Below are positions 42,773 through 51,471 of a stretch of 64,000 nucleotides of DNA, one piece after another. A model generated the notes under the pieces. It made no database searches and was not told the origin of the DNA. It saw nothing but the letters and a program-made list of their open reading frames with translations. Source of the DNA: Nodosilinea sp. LEGE 06152 (GTDB lineage Bacteria > Cyanobacteriota > Cyanobacteriia > Phormidesmidales > Phormidesmidaceae); the NCBI RefSeq assembly GCF_015207525.1, contig NZ_JADEWR010000025.1, positions 1 through 64,000 on the forward strand, read 5' to 3'. The translations under genes were made by a program, and so were the position numbers. Each line of letters opens with the position of its first letter. The first letter of the stretch is position 1.

Positions 42773-43609
42773 TTACAAACCATTCTTGGCTGACGCAATA
42801 TCTAGCAGGTTAATCCTATCCATCTTGCCTGCATGAATGACAATTGTCAGCTTCGCTGGATACTTAAAGCGCATCTCACTAATCCTAAACGTCCAAAGCA
42901 TTATCTTTAATAAATCTTCATCACTAATGTTTTTATGTTCTTTAATGCGTGTTATTCCTGAGCCAAAGATAGGCACTGCAACACTCTTTTGAGAATAGAC
43001 CCTATTAACCTTATCCCAGAAGTTAATTAAAAAGCCAAGATAGTCAGGCATTGTGAGCCATGCTCTGTCCTTCTCATCAAATTTAGAGAATGCCGTCAGA
43101 AGATAGTCGTTGTAAACACAGATAGTTCCAATACTAAATCGGATCTTTTTTCCGCTCTTTCTTGTTGTATTTTCATCTAAAATTTCATCGTCTTCAAATA
43201 AATAGCTCTCTAAATACTTGTCGAGTTCTGTGACAGAAACACCAAGGTACTCGGTGATAAAAATACCATTTAGCGATTGTTGAGAAATTATTTTGTCATC
43301 AACTTGAGTATCAAAGTACTCATTGAATGCAATCGCTTTGAATCCACTTTGCTTAAAGATATTTCCTTTTTTTACTATGACACTGCTTCCTTCAATAATT
43401 AAATGCACTTCTTCTAATTTATTAGATCTAAGCCAAAGCGAAACATATATAATGAGAAGTATTCCCAGGAAAATTCCACCGAACGTTAGCTTATTCCCTG
43501 CAGGTACATCAACAAATATTAAAACAAGGGAAAAAAGCGCACTTATTCCTGATGTAACCTCAAGAAATTGCTTGATAATTCTTCGGTCAAAAAGATTAAC
43601 CTTGTTCAA
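42773..43609 (-). CDS. Type II Thoeris-like effector: two TM helices plus macro domain
   Basis: 278 residues starting at TTG 43609 with GAGAGG just upstream. Two TM segments (about 18-33 and 42-60) are followed by a macro-like domain: KAIAFNEYFDT near residues 91-101, and the loop VPIFGSGI near 210. In type II Thoeris the ThsA protein has this TM-macro architecture and is switched on by a nucleotide signal made by the TIR protein ThsB, leading to membrane damage. The TIR gene is directly upstream with 64 bp between, which supports the pair. The macro domain is divergent, so the Thoeris call is an inference from architecture and neighbour. Confidence 0.72.
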   Translation of the reverse strand: MNKVNLFDRRIIKQFLEVTSGISALFSLVLIFVDVPAGNKLTFGGIFLGILLIIYVSLWLRSNKLEEVHLIIEGSSVIVKKGNIFKQSGFKAIAFNEYFDTQVDDKIISQQSLNGIFITEYLGVSVTELDKYLESYLFEDDEILDENTTRKSGKKIRFSIGTICVYNDYLLTAFSKFDEKDRAWLTMPDYLGFLINFWDKVNRVYSQKSVAVPIFGSGITRIKEHKNISDEDLLKIMLWTFRISEMRFKYPAKLTIVIHAGKMDRINLLDIASAKNGL

Positions 43610-43673
43610 AGATCCTCTCCCTTAATTTTCTTATTTTTAGTGAAGGCTAGGCTATACCTGACATCAATCAAAA

Positions 43674-44237
43674 CTAGTTTCTATAGATGTACATGTCTGG
43701 AGTCGTTTTCGTGTTGATCATAAAGTCACTATCTTGTAGTGATCGGGTAATCAAGTGTTTATTCATAGGAATATGTAGAGTTGGCACTTTACTCATCGAG
43801 TCTCTAAACACTGGTAGATTACTCCATAAATTCTTAATCACTTGTTTAAGAGAGCCGTTTTGCAAGATGCTCTCCTGAGTATTGTAGTCGGGGTAGACCA
43901 CAATTATAGGTAGACCAAGCAAATTTATTCCGTAATCTATTTCCTCTCGCAAGGCACGGGAGTTTATTGTCCTTTCACTCAGGAATAGAATCACGTTTTT
44001 AGAGTTTCTAAGACGTTCACGAAGTCTTGGCTTTAAAGTTAACTCCCAATTACTACTATCTCTGACATTGTATGTTTTGTTGTGTGAGTCGTTAAAAGGA
44101 AAGGATAAATCTTTTCCTTTCCATGATCTCAGTAGATTGTAATAAACAAAGTCCTTGGTTGCATGAGCACCTAAAATGGTTTCACTGAACGGTTCAGAAA
44201 CATAGAAAGCGCAATAATTTCCGTTTTTATATGCCAT
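43674..44237 (-). CDS. ThsB-like TIR-domain sensor enzyme
   Basis: 187 residues from ATG 44237, with GAGAGAAAG just upstream; the longer frame from 44249 adds four residues. The sequence fits the ThsB/DUF1863 TIR family: AFYVSEPF, then HATKDFVYYNLLRSWKGKDLSF, VRDSSNW, LRNSKNVILFLSERT, and ALREEIDYGI with E98/E99 in the position of the catalytic glutamate. ThsB proteins use NAD+ to make a cyclic or modified ADP-ribose signal upon phage infection. It is followed by the TM-macro gene. The DNA is clearly AT-rich compared with the flanks, suggesting transfer. Confidence 0.78.
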   Translation of the reverse strand: MAYKNGNYCAFYVSEPFSETILGAHATKDFVYYNLLRSWKGKDLSFPFNDSHNKTYNVRDSSNWELTLKPRLRERLRNSKNVILFLSERTINSRALREEIDYGINLLGLPIIVVYPDYNTQESILQNGSLKQVIKNLWSNLPVFRDSMSKVPTLHIPMNKHLITRSLQDSDFMINTKTTPDMYIYRN

Positions 44238-44435
44238 TCTTTCTCTCAATAAAGTAGTTTCAATGATAGTGGATTATTCTTGGATTGTGGCTCAGTTAGC
44301 TACATATATACATCTAGAATTGAAGGCTAACGTTCATATTGAGAAGCTATTAGTATTTTTCGTATTCACGCGAGATCTTTAGTGCGCCCGCTCTAAGGAA
44401 ATTGTTAGGCAACATCAAAAAGAACAATTCAAAAG

Positions 44436-45758
44436 TTACTTAAGATGAATTTCAAATTTTCTACGATGTTCGGCAATTTCTGATGCTCGCTTTAGTGCTG
44501 GAGAAATGACTTCTTTTTCAAGGGAAACTAACAACTGTTCTACACATTGATAACGATGAGGTGGCAAAACAGACAGATATGCTCCAAAATCCTTAAACAT
44601 AGAATATTCAAATTGTGAATCAAGAATGATTGGCTGAATTGGCACTGAAGGTAAGGAAGGTATTATTCGTTGCAACTCTTGCGGTATACTCTTTGCATCT
44701 GTAATATCTGCAATTACAAACCTTGAAAGATGAGCAAGAGTAGATACGGTTTCAGTTAAGTCTCTATTGGAAGGTTTCTTGAAATCAAAAACAACTGCTG
44801 AATAATTTCTGCTACGAAGTGCTTCACGTAAAGCATCCAAAATAGCTATCCTCTCGGGTGTAAAACGCCCAAGTATCAGCACAACTTTTGAAGTGATTGT
44901 GTCGATGACCTTACGAATTTTTTGATTGGTCAGTAGTATATGAATAAATTGAGCAATTTCTAAATCATCTACTGTAATGATTGGTTCATCGTTGCGAGTA
45001 ATAATTAGGTTCCTTTGAGTCGCTGTATCTAAGTTTTTGATTTTCCAAGCTGAAATACCGTATACCCAACAATCTACTAAGGTGGCTTCTGCAAAATCTG
45101 CTTCACTAAGTTGCGAATTCAAAAGTTTGGTTCTTGTAAGATTCGCCTTACAAAATTTTGTGTTTTTCAACCAAGCTCCAACCAATTCTGTCTCGGTTAA
45201 ATCTGCTTCACTAAGATCTGAATTATTAAGATCCGATCTAATAAGTCCAGCTTGAACAAGATTCGCAGATCTAAGTTTTGCAAAACTTAGATCTGCTTGA
45301 TGAAGGGCTGCTTGGAACAAATGAGATTTTTCTAAATTTGCCTCAAAAAAGTTTGCGCCTCTTGCCAAAACTCTCTCTAAATTGACACTTTGAAAATTAC
45401 TTTTTTGAAGATTTGCACCGTCAATTTGGGTCGACAAAAATTTATTATTACGAAGATCAAGGTTATTAAGGTAAGCATTGGTTAGATTAGAAAAACTAAA
45501 ATCAACATCAACGAGGTTAGCTTCTCGAAAATCAGCTTGAAAAAGATTGGCTTGCCGAAAATCTATCTCGCGGAGATTTGCACCCCTAAAATCTATCCCC
45601 TGAAGATTTGCACTTTGCAAGTTCAACCCATTAAGATTTTGTTCTCGGAAATTTATGTTCCCAAAAACAAGTTTTTTGTCAGGATTTTTTAAACGCCAAT
45701 TATTCCAGCATTCGCTTCCTTGCTTGAGAATATCAATCAGGTATTGATCACTAGGCAT
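44436..45758 (-). CDS. Pentapeptide-repeat protein with a C-terminal Rossmann-like domain
   Basis: 440 residues. About 35-240 are pentapeptide repeats of the A(N/D)LXX type (SANLQGIDFRGANLREIDF), which form a right-handed beta helix. Residues ~288-370 form an alpha/beta domain: KVVLILGRFTPERIAILDAL, YSAVVFDF, RDLTETVSTLAHLSRFVIADITD. That resembles TIR-like or nucleoside-deoxyribosyltransferase-like Rossmann folds found in cyanobacterial signalling and defence proteins. It sits 198 bp upstream of the TIR gene on the same strand in the same AT-rich islet, so it may be part of, or a neighbour to, the Thoeris-like pair. Confidence 0.72.
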   Translation of the reverse strand: MPSDQYLIDILKQGSECWNNWRLKNPDKKLVFGNINFREQNLNGLNLQSANLQGIDFRGANLREIDFRQANLFQADFREANLVDVDFSFSNLTNAYLNNLDLRNNKFLSTQIDGANLQKSNFQSVNLERVLARGANFFEANLEKSHLFQAALHQADLSFAKLRSANLVQAGLIRSDLNNSDLSEADLTETELVGAWLKNTKFCKANLTRTKLLNSQLSEADFAEATLVDCWVYGISAWKIKNLDTATQRNLIITRNDEPIITVDDLEIAQFIHILLTNQKIRKVIDTITSKVVLILGRFTPERIAILDALREALRSRNYSAVVFDFKKPSNRDLTETVSTLAHLSRFVIADITDAKSIPQELQRIIPSLPSVPIQPIILDSQFEYSMFKDFGAYLSVLPPHRYQCVEQLLVSLEKEVISPALKRASEIAEHRRKFEIHLK

Positions 45759-46080
45759 TTAGATCACTTTGTAAGGAAAAGATTATTTAACTCCAATAAT
45801 TATCCCTAGGGTTTGTTCTGTCCAAACTTTCACTCCATTTGATTTTGCTGCCTAACCTTGTGTTTAGTCTGCTTTCTCTCTTTGGTCTCTGCATGACACC
45901 TCTGATCATTAGCCAGATGTTGAGTTGAATACCACCTCAAACAAGGGGGTTAGTCTGAAAAAACCGGTATAATTTCTTAAATTTGGTTGTTGTTCAAATC
46001 ATGCCCTGCATAATAGACCTTCTATGGAGTATTTTTCAGATAACTTCAGTAATTCTTTATCGCGGTACCACAATAGCTAG
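45759..46080. other. Intergenic region between defence islet and conjugation operon
   Basis: 322 bp, AT-rich. GGTATAAT at about 45966-45973 resembles a -10 element on the plus strand, but no gene follows there. I see no terminator hairpin with a T-run and no ORF. It marks the composition change from the AT-rich islet to the GC-rich conjugation operon. Confidence 0.35.
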
Positions 46081-47076
46081 CTAATCCAGCTCAATCCCCT
46101 GCGTGGGCGGCGCAACCGCAGGTGCGATCGAACTCACCCCCCGCCGCACCTCAATCTGCTCAATCACCCGCAGCCGCTCATAATCCGCCCCCGTCAAATC
46201 ATTCTGCGTCGTCACACCCGCCGCATCCGCCGCAAAAATCTGCCCCCGGCCATCCTTCGCTCGCAGTGAGATCGAGCGATCTGCAACGCGCTCAACCTCA
46301 TAGTCAGCCCCAATTAGCTTAGCCGGGCCACCCCCTGGGTCAAAACAGGTATCCATCACCCGAGACAACAAACTCGCCACCCCAATCTGCTGCCCACCTA
46401 GCGCATCCGCAGGGCCACCATCCGCCGCCCCTCCCGACGCCCCCAAACCAGCTTTAGCTAAAGCTGGTTTTGACTCAACCACATCCGCATCCATCACCGA
46501 GGCATCGTGCTCCCGCCGAAAGGTGGGCGACTCTACCCTCTGCTCACCATCCCGGTAAAACTCCAGCTTGCCATCCCGAAACACCGAAACCACTGGCGCA
46601 TCGACAGGCAGTTCGCGATCTTCCGCCGCCCTTTTTAGCCCGTCAATAAACCCAGGATTCGCCTGCTCGTGCTGCATCAGGTCTACAGCCAGGGTGCCCT
46701 CGGTGGTCAACAACACCGAGTCACCGACTCGAATCTGCACTACCCCTTGCACCCTGGGAGAGCGTCCAGGGGTTGCCACCAGATCGGTCGGGGAATGTGG
46801 CCCCAAGCCATCGGGCACCTTCCCCGGCTCAGCATGAATCGGCCCTGCCGGTAGCCCCAGGAGATCTGGGGCACCCTCTAGCGCGAGCCCAAGCACTAGC
46901 GGCGATAGCTCATCCTCCTTCTTCACTGCCGAGGATGAGCTATCGTGAACCACCACCCGTCGCCCCTGGACTAGAGCAATAGCCGCCAAAATTCCACTCA
47001 TCACGTCACGGATAGAGTGCTCGGCCTTATCGCCGTCATGCCCATGCACCCCCGTTGTTTCTTCCAGTCCAGCCAT
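46081..47076 (-). CDS. Hypothetical protein at the end of the conjugation operon, 331 aa
   Basis: 331 residues from ATG 47076, which directly follows the stop of the 65-aa gene; the frame is open further upstream but that part (Arg/Pro-rich) is an out-of-frame reading of the neighbouring gene. The protein is soluble, with an N-terminal segment VMSGILAAIALVQGRRVVVHDSS, a central part (LTTEGTLAVDLMQHEQANPGFIDGLKR), an Ala/Gly-rich linker and a C-terminal LTGADYERLRVIEQIEVRRG. I do not recognise a relaxase motif or any other family. Confidence 0.6.
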   Translation of the reverse strand: MAGLEETTGVHGHDGDKAEHSIRDVMSGILAAIALVQGRRVVVHDSSSSAVKKEDELSPLVLGLALEGAPDLLGLPAGPIHAEPGKVPDGLGPHSPTDLVATPGRSPRVQGVVQIRVGDSVLLTTEGTLAVDLMQHEQANPGFIDGLKRAAEDRELPVDAPVVSVFRDGKLEFYRDGEQRVESPTFRREHDASVMDADVVESKPALAKAGLGASGGAADGGPADALGGQQIGVASLLSRVMDTCFDPGGGPAKLIGADYEVERVADRSISLRAKDGRGQIFAADAAGVTTQNDLTGADYERLRVIEQIEVRRGVSSIAPAVAPPTQGIELD

Positions 47077-47077
47077 A

Positions 47078-47275
47078 TCAAACGTCCTCCCATGGGTCTG
47101 GAATCGGGGTCTCGGGTGCAGGATCTTTCGCCTGAGGCGAGGGACTATCTGAGGATGCCGACGCATCGGCCTTCGCCTGCTGCGCCCCGTTACCCGTGAT
47201 GAACGCCACAACCCAGTTCACCTTCTTCACCATTTCAGGGTCAATGCCATTGGGGGGGTAGCTGGGGTCTGCCAT
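47078..47275 (-). CDS. Small hypothetical protein, 65 aa
   Basis: 65 residues (DPEMVKKVNWVVAFITGNGAQQAKADAS, then a Pro/Ser-rich tail ending DPWEDV). Its ATG overlaps the virD4 stop as TAATG, and its stop is followed at once by the next start, so translation is coupled on both sides. A weakly hydrophobic helix lies at about 17-30. Function unknown. Confidence 0.6.
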   Translation of the reverse strand: MADPSYPPNGIDPEMVKKVNWVVAFITGNGAQQAKADASASSDSPSPQAKDPAPETPIPDPWEDV

Positions 47276-49152
47276 TAGAATGCCTCCGTAAATTCCATCA
47301 ATGCCGCTGCGTTGATCACCCGTGCTCCGGCCTTCGGCGTCGGCAAAATGGAGGGCACCCCACCGTCAAACCGCCCCCCCGACGCTTCAGCGCCCTCACC
47401 ATCGACCGGTAGCGGCAACAGCTCCGCCGCGATCGCCATCCGAATGGCAATCTCCTGCCGGGCGCGATCGCTATCACCCAGCGACTGCGGGGTACGGGCC
47501 TCCAGCTTCGCCTTCACCTTGGGCCAGGTCTTGACGCTCCAGTCATCATCTAAAACATCGGCCTTGGGCACCTTGATCGACGAAATTAAGGGAATCGAGG
47601 TCTCATCCTTGCGGCAAAAGCCAGGGCTAATTAGCACACACCGCCCCACCGGCAGCCGGTTGAACTGGGCAGGCTCGACAATCGGGCGCTTCTGCAAATG
47701 ATCGCTGGTGGAGTGCGAGGCTCCGCCTTTGCCGCCGCTGCTGCGCGACTTTTGCTTGATCATTACTTCCTCTTCACCCAGGTAATCCGAGAACATCCGG
47801 GCGCTATCCGGGTCTTGCGGGTTAAACAACACCTTGGTAGCACAACCGCCCAAAATCGCCCTGGCTTGCTCTCGTTTGTAGGCATCCTCTAGCTGGGTGA
47901 TGTTCTGAAAGCCAATCACCGTACACAAGCCGTCGGAGCGGTTTTCGTTGAGCCACTGGGTCAAATAGGGCAGGTAAAGGGTCGGCAGCTCATCAATGGC
48001 CAGCAGCAACGGATCGCTGCGTTTCTTCGTGACATTCATCGTCACCATCATGTGCAGCACCGTGGCCACCAGGGGTGCAACCGCTTCACGCCTACGCCGA
48101 TCTAGCCCCAGAATCACCAGCTGCTTACCGGACAGCTCAATCGGCAGCGTAGTCTGACCGCAAAAGGTTGAGATCAGCTCGGGGGCCATGAACCGAGAAA
48201 ACACCTTGCTGGCAGTACCGATAACCCCTGCCACCGTTTTCTCAGAGTCCTTCAGCTGCAAGAGCTGAGAAAAGGCGTAATACACCCAGTGGGAAATGTG
48301 CCAGCCCTGGGGCAGACTGCCCAGTTCTCCCAGACGCTTGCCTTCCATAATCCGGGCGGGCAGCGCATCGAGACCCAGCACAGCGCTGGCCGTCATCAGG
48401 TCGGGGTTGGGCATACCCTTGGCCAGCATGAGAATAGCCTGGGTCAGCTGGTCCCCGGCATCGGCAAAAAACTTGTCCTCGGAGCTGTTGCTAGAGCGGG
48501 CAAAGTTGCGGTTCATCACCGACGCGATCTGCCGCGCCATCAGAGCATCGTCGGCATCGGCCATAAAGTCGAGGATGTTGCAGACCTCAGACTCGGGGTA
48601 GCCCGGCGCAAAGATGCGCACGTCATAGCCACGGCGGGCGGCGTAGGCCACCAAGCACTCGGCCTGCCCTGGATATTTGAAGTCGTAGACCAGGGCGGGC
48701 ATCCCTTCATCGAGCGCTGCGCGAATCAGCGGGTTAATCGCCGAATAGGTCTTACCCGAGCCAGGGCCGCCCGCGATCGCCACCCCCCGCTGCACATCGG
48801 GCAGGTAGAGGGCCTTGGCATTTCGGGGCTTACCCTGTTTGTTGCGCCGCAGGGAGCCAATATAGAGAGCCACGGAATTGTGTTTCTTGGCCTTGAGCTG
48901 GGCGATCGCCCGCTTTCTCGCCCGCGACTTTTCCGCGCCACCGCTGACGCTGCCCCTGGCAATCTTGCCGCTGGTTCCTCGGCCCTTCATGATCTGCATA
49001 ACTATGAACACCAGCGCGATCGCACCCAGAATGACACCATTGCTGCCCATCAGCGGCTTCAGTGCCGGGGTGATCGAATTCCCTACCGACTCTAGGGCCG
49101 TTGACCGGGCCGGGGGAGACTGTGCCAATAGCGCTTGTTCGGTGTCAACCAT
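47275..49152 (-). CDS. virD4: VirD4/TraD-type conjugative coupling protein
   Basis: 625 residues. One TM segment (about 39-55) is followed by Walker A GGPGSGKT (128-135) and a VYDFKYPGQ strand. A Walker B-type LLLAIDELPTLYLPYL sits near 365-385, with VIGFQNITQLEDAYKREQA further on; these are hallmarks of TraG/VirD4 ATPases. These inner-membrane hexamers link relaxase-bound DNA to the secretion channel. Only one clear N-terminal TM is seen where many have two. It lies at the downstream end of the T4SS operon. Confidence 0.9.
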   Translation of the reverse strand: MVDTEQALLAQSPPARSTALESVGNSITPALKPLMGSNGVILGAIALVFIVMQIMKGRGTSGKIARGSVSGGAEKSRARKRAIAQLKAKKHNSVALYIGSLRRNKQGKPRNAKALYLPDVQRGVAIAGGPGSGKTYSAINPLIRAALDEGMPALVYDFKYPGQAECLVAYAARRGYDVRIFAPGYPESEVCNILDFMADADDALMARQIASVMNRNFARSSNSSEDKFFADAGDQLTQAILMLAKGMPNPDLMTASAVLGLDALPARIMEGKRLGELGSLPQGWHISHWVYYAFSQLLQLKDSEKTVAGVIGTASKVFSRFMAPELISTFCGQTTLPIELSGKQLVILGLDRRRREAVAPLVATVLHMMVTMNVTKKRSDPLLLAIDELPTLYLPYLTQWLNENRSDGLCTVIGFQNITQLEDAYKREQARAILGGCATKVLFNPQDPDSARMFSDYLGEEEVMIKQKSRSSGGKGGASHSTSDHLQKRPIVEPAQFNRLPVGRCVLISPGFCRKDETSIPLISSIKVPKADVLDDDWSVKTWPKVKAKLEARTPQSLGDSDRARQEIAIRMAIAAELLPLPVDGEGAEASGGRFDGGVPSILPTPKAGARVINAAALMEFTEAF

Positions 49153-49162
49153 ACTGGGCTAC

Positions 49163-50659
49163 CTAGGCCTTCTTCTGGCTCTTGGGGTTAGGTCGAGATC
49201 GAGTCGATGAATGTTTCTGGGACTGGTTCTGGACGGGCGGCAGATCGCGGGTTACCTGAGCCAGCAGGGTGAACAATTGGGCCGGGTTGCCCTTCCACAG
49301 CCCCCAGACCAGCGCGAGGGCAAGGGTTGATGAAAACGCCACCAGCCCGACTGGCCCTGGATTGTCAGCCAGCACTTCGATCGCCTGGGTCACCCGGCTC
49401 GACTCATCTGGGGCTAGATCTGGGGGCTCTGGGGTGGGGCTGAAGGGAATAGCGCCAAAGGCCTGCTGCCCCAAAAAGACGGCATCCCCCGGCTTGACCA
49501 CCATGAAAGGAATCGGGCCAATGCCGTAGGGCGAACAGTCCGCCGCTGTGCCATCCCCCGACCGCCGACAGGTTCTGAAGTAGGCCACCAACTGGATCTC
49601 GTCGCGCGACACCCGATACGGCACTATCTTGAATGACGGATTGTAGATGGCGGCACCCAGCTGCTCTAAACCCTGATTGACGGTGGTGAGGTCGCCCGTC
49701 CCCAGTCCACCCACTTGGTGCTGCCCGACCCGCCAGTGCAGCGATCGCGCCTGCCCTGAAGCTGCCTCTGGGGCCGAAAACACCACCTCCAGGGCACCCT
49801 CGTCGGCCTCTTGCACGGTGGCGATCGCGATCTCACCCTGCACGCCGATTTTGCCCGGCAACGTCCACAGGCTCAGATTTTCAAGCAGCGGCACCTCTGT
49901 GAGTTTGGCTGATTCCCATTGGCTAAAGTTTTGGATCGGAGCGATCTCAATCCCCGGCAGCTCACCAATGGTGTAGTTGGCCAGATCGAGATAGGACAAG
50001 CTAATTTCACCGTACTTGGGCTGCTGCTTGATCAACTCGCCTAGGGTGCCATTGGTAGCGACAAAGGTGGGGTCAACAATGGCAATCAGGTCTTTGACCA
50101 ACCGAGAGTCACTTGCCTTTAGAGACAAGAGTGCCGGGGCAGCTCTAACCAAGGACGATAGCGTTTGATAGTTCAGCAGCCCAAACTTGTCTAAAGGGAT
50201 AGCTCTGATCCCTCCATCCCTGCCCTTTCTGGCATACACCCCTAGCTGATCGGCGATCGCCGCGACGGTCAGCAGGTGGACGTCAAAGCCACCCTGCAAA
50301 TCACCCACCGTCAGCACATCGGTGATCGCATCGCCCCGCTGCCACGACACCGCCCCCCAGGTTCCCGACTCCGCCAACACGGGCAGGTCAGAGAAGGCTA
50401 TCAGCCGCCAGTCAGGCATAGCCGCATGGCGATCGCCAATCCGCAGCACCCCCAGCGGCAGATTAAAATTAGCGGTAGTCAAGCCCGAGTGGGAGGGTTG
50501 CTCTGTTGCAGTCCCAGGGTGAGCTTCGGGCTGGGACTGCGTCTCCGCCTCCTGAGCAGAGGCTGGGTCGAGGGGGGATGCAATAGCACCAGCACTAGAC
50601 ACTACCCCCAGCACCACCAGGAGAATCAACGCCGGGAGCGAGGCTACCTGCCCCATCAT
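49163..50659 (-). CDS. T4SS-associated membrane ectodomain protein, paralogous to the hydrolase N-terminus
   Basis: 498 residues. Signal peptide (about 8-28), a ~370-residue ectodomain and a C-terminal TM helix (about 440-460, VGLVAFSSTLALALVWGLW) with a short basic tail. Ectodomain features shared with the hydrolase at 39694-42126: a DVLTVGDL/DILRLGDL motif, tandem (I/V)GELPGIE/VGDIPGLD repeats, and an end block C-x-PYGIGPIPF against C-x-PYFIGPIPI. The protein probably sits in the periplasm as part of the transfer apparatus. The start overlaps the VirB9-like stop by 4 bases. Not a family I can name. Confidence 0.68.
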   Translation of the reverse strand: MMGQVASLPALILLVVLGVVSSAGAIASPLDPASAQEAETQSQPEAHPGTATEQPSHSGLTTANFNLPLGVLRIGDRHAAMPDWRLIAFSDLPVLAESGTWGAVSWQRGDAITDVLTVGDLQGGFDVHLLTVAAIADQLGVYARKGRDGGIRAIPLDKFGLLNYQTLSSLVRAAPALLSLKASDSRLVKDLIAIVDPTFVATNGTLGELIKQQPKYGEISLSYLDLANYTIGELPGIEIAPIQNFSQWESAKLTEVPLLENLSLWTLPGKIGVQGEIAIATVQEADEGALEVVFSAPEAASGQARSLHWRVGQHQVGGLGTGDLTTVNQGLEQLGAAIYNPSFKIVPYRVSRDEIQLVAYFRTCRRSGDGTAADCSPYGIGPIPFMVVKPGDAVFLGQQAFGAIPFSPTPEPPDLAPDESSRVTQAIEVLADNPGPVGLVAFSSTLALALVWGLWKGNPAQLFTLLAQVTRDLPPVQNQSQKHSSTRSRPNPKSQKKA

Positions 50660-51462
50660 TCGTCACCCCCAACCGCCTCAGCCGGGTCGAGCGGTGCTGC
50701 ATCCACATCCTCAGGGGCACCACCTGGCCTCGGGACAGTTTGGCGCTGCTGCTCCAGCCCCCGCCTCGCGACCGCCTGCACTACCTCCAGGCTTATACCA
50801 GTCTGAGCCGACGCCTCTGCCACCGGCACACCGTTAGCGATCAACGCCAAAAATGCCCTCAGACTTTGGTGCATGGGGCCATTGGGCACGATCGTCCCAG
50901 CTTCAATTAGAGCCGCAATCCCATGGGAGAAGGTTAAGGGAGTAACCCCCTGTCCGGGGATGGCCGAGGCCTGAATCATGGCCCTGGGGCCAGCTGGTGC
51001 CGGGGCAGGAACCACCGCGATCGTCGAGTAATCGGCTGGCCCAGACCCATAGGCGATCGGAAACTGGAAAAGGTGAGCTGTACCGGAGGCATCTCGCGCC
51101 ACTACGGAGAGTAGGGTAGCTGGGGTAGAAGGCAATCCCTGGAACGCAACACCGTTGATACGGCGGAGGTGCACCACCTGAGCGCCACCGGCATCGAGGG
51201 GCGCGTCAAAGTCGATGGTCAGCTTAGAGGGGTCATCTAACCAGGCTCGATAAATGCGCAGCCCGAGGCGAGAAAAGTCGAGGTTGGCCCCAGACCCTGG
51301 CCAGACCGTGATCGGGACTGTACCCGCCTGAGCCGCTTCTAACCGCACCTCTTGTCGCAGCGGGCGACCCTGGGCCAAGCTAGGTACTCCCAACACCACC
51401 CACCAGAAGGGTACGGCACAAGCCGTCAGCGCTATGCATAGCAGTCTGTTCCGGTCTTTCAT
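50656..51462 (-). CDS. VirB9/TraK-like secretin-associated protein
   Basis: 268 residues. A signal peptide (about 8-31) precedes a beta-rich domain: VPITVWPGSGANLDFSRLG, IYRAWLDDPSKLTIDFDAPL, VHLRRINGVAF. This resembles the N-terminal VirB9/TraK domain, which forms part of the outer-membrane core ring. The C-terminal ~100 residues are Ala/Pro-rich and helical. It lies directly after the virB10 gene, the expected order in F-type T4SS gene sets. The resemblance is moderate. Confidence 0.6.
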   Translation of the reverse strand: MKDRNRLLCIALTACAVPFWWVVLGVPSLAQGRPLRQEVRLEAAQAGTVPITVWPGSGANLDFSRLGLRIYRAWLDDPSKLTIDFDAPLDAGGAQVVHLRRINGVAFQGLPSTPATLLSVVARDASGTAHLFQFPIAYGSGPADYSTIAVVPAPAPAGPRAMIQASAIPGQGVTPLTFSHGIAALIEAGTIVPNGPMHQSLRAFLALIANGVPVAEASAQTGISLEVVQAVARRGLEQQRQTVPRPGGAPEDVDAAPLDPAEAVGGDE

Positions 51463-51471
51463 CGTGGCATC

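Noticed and set aside
45037..45660. Short repeats that first suggested a CRISPR array
   Set aside because: They are 15-bp codon-level repeats of a pentapeptide-repeat gene, with no constant repeat and variable spacer. No CRISPR array was found elsewhere.
48289..49095. 268-codon plus-strand ORF opposite virD4
   Set aside because: Antisense to the coupling protein's N-terminal half, with shadow-type His/Arg/Gly composition.
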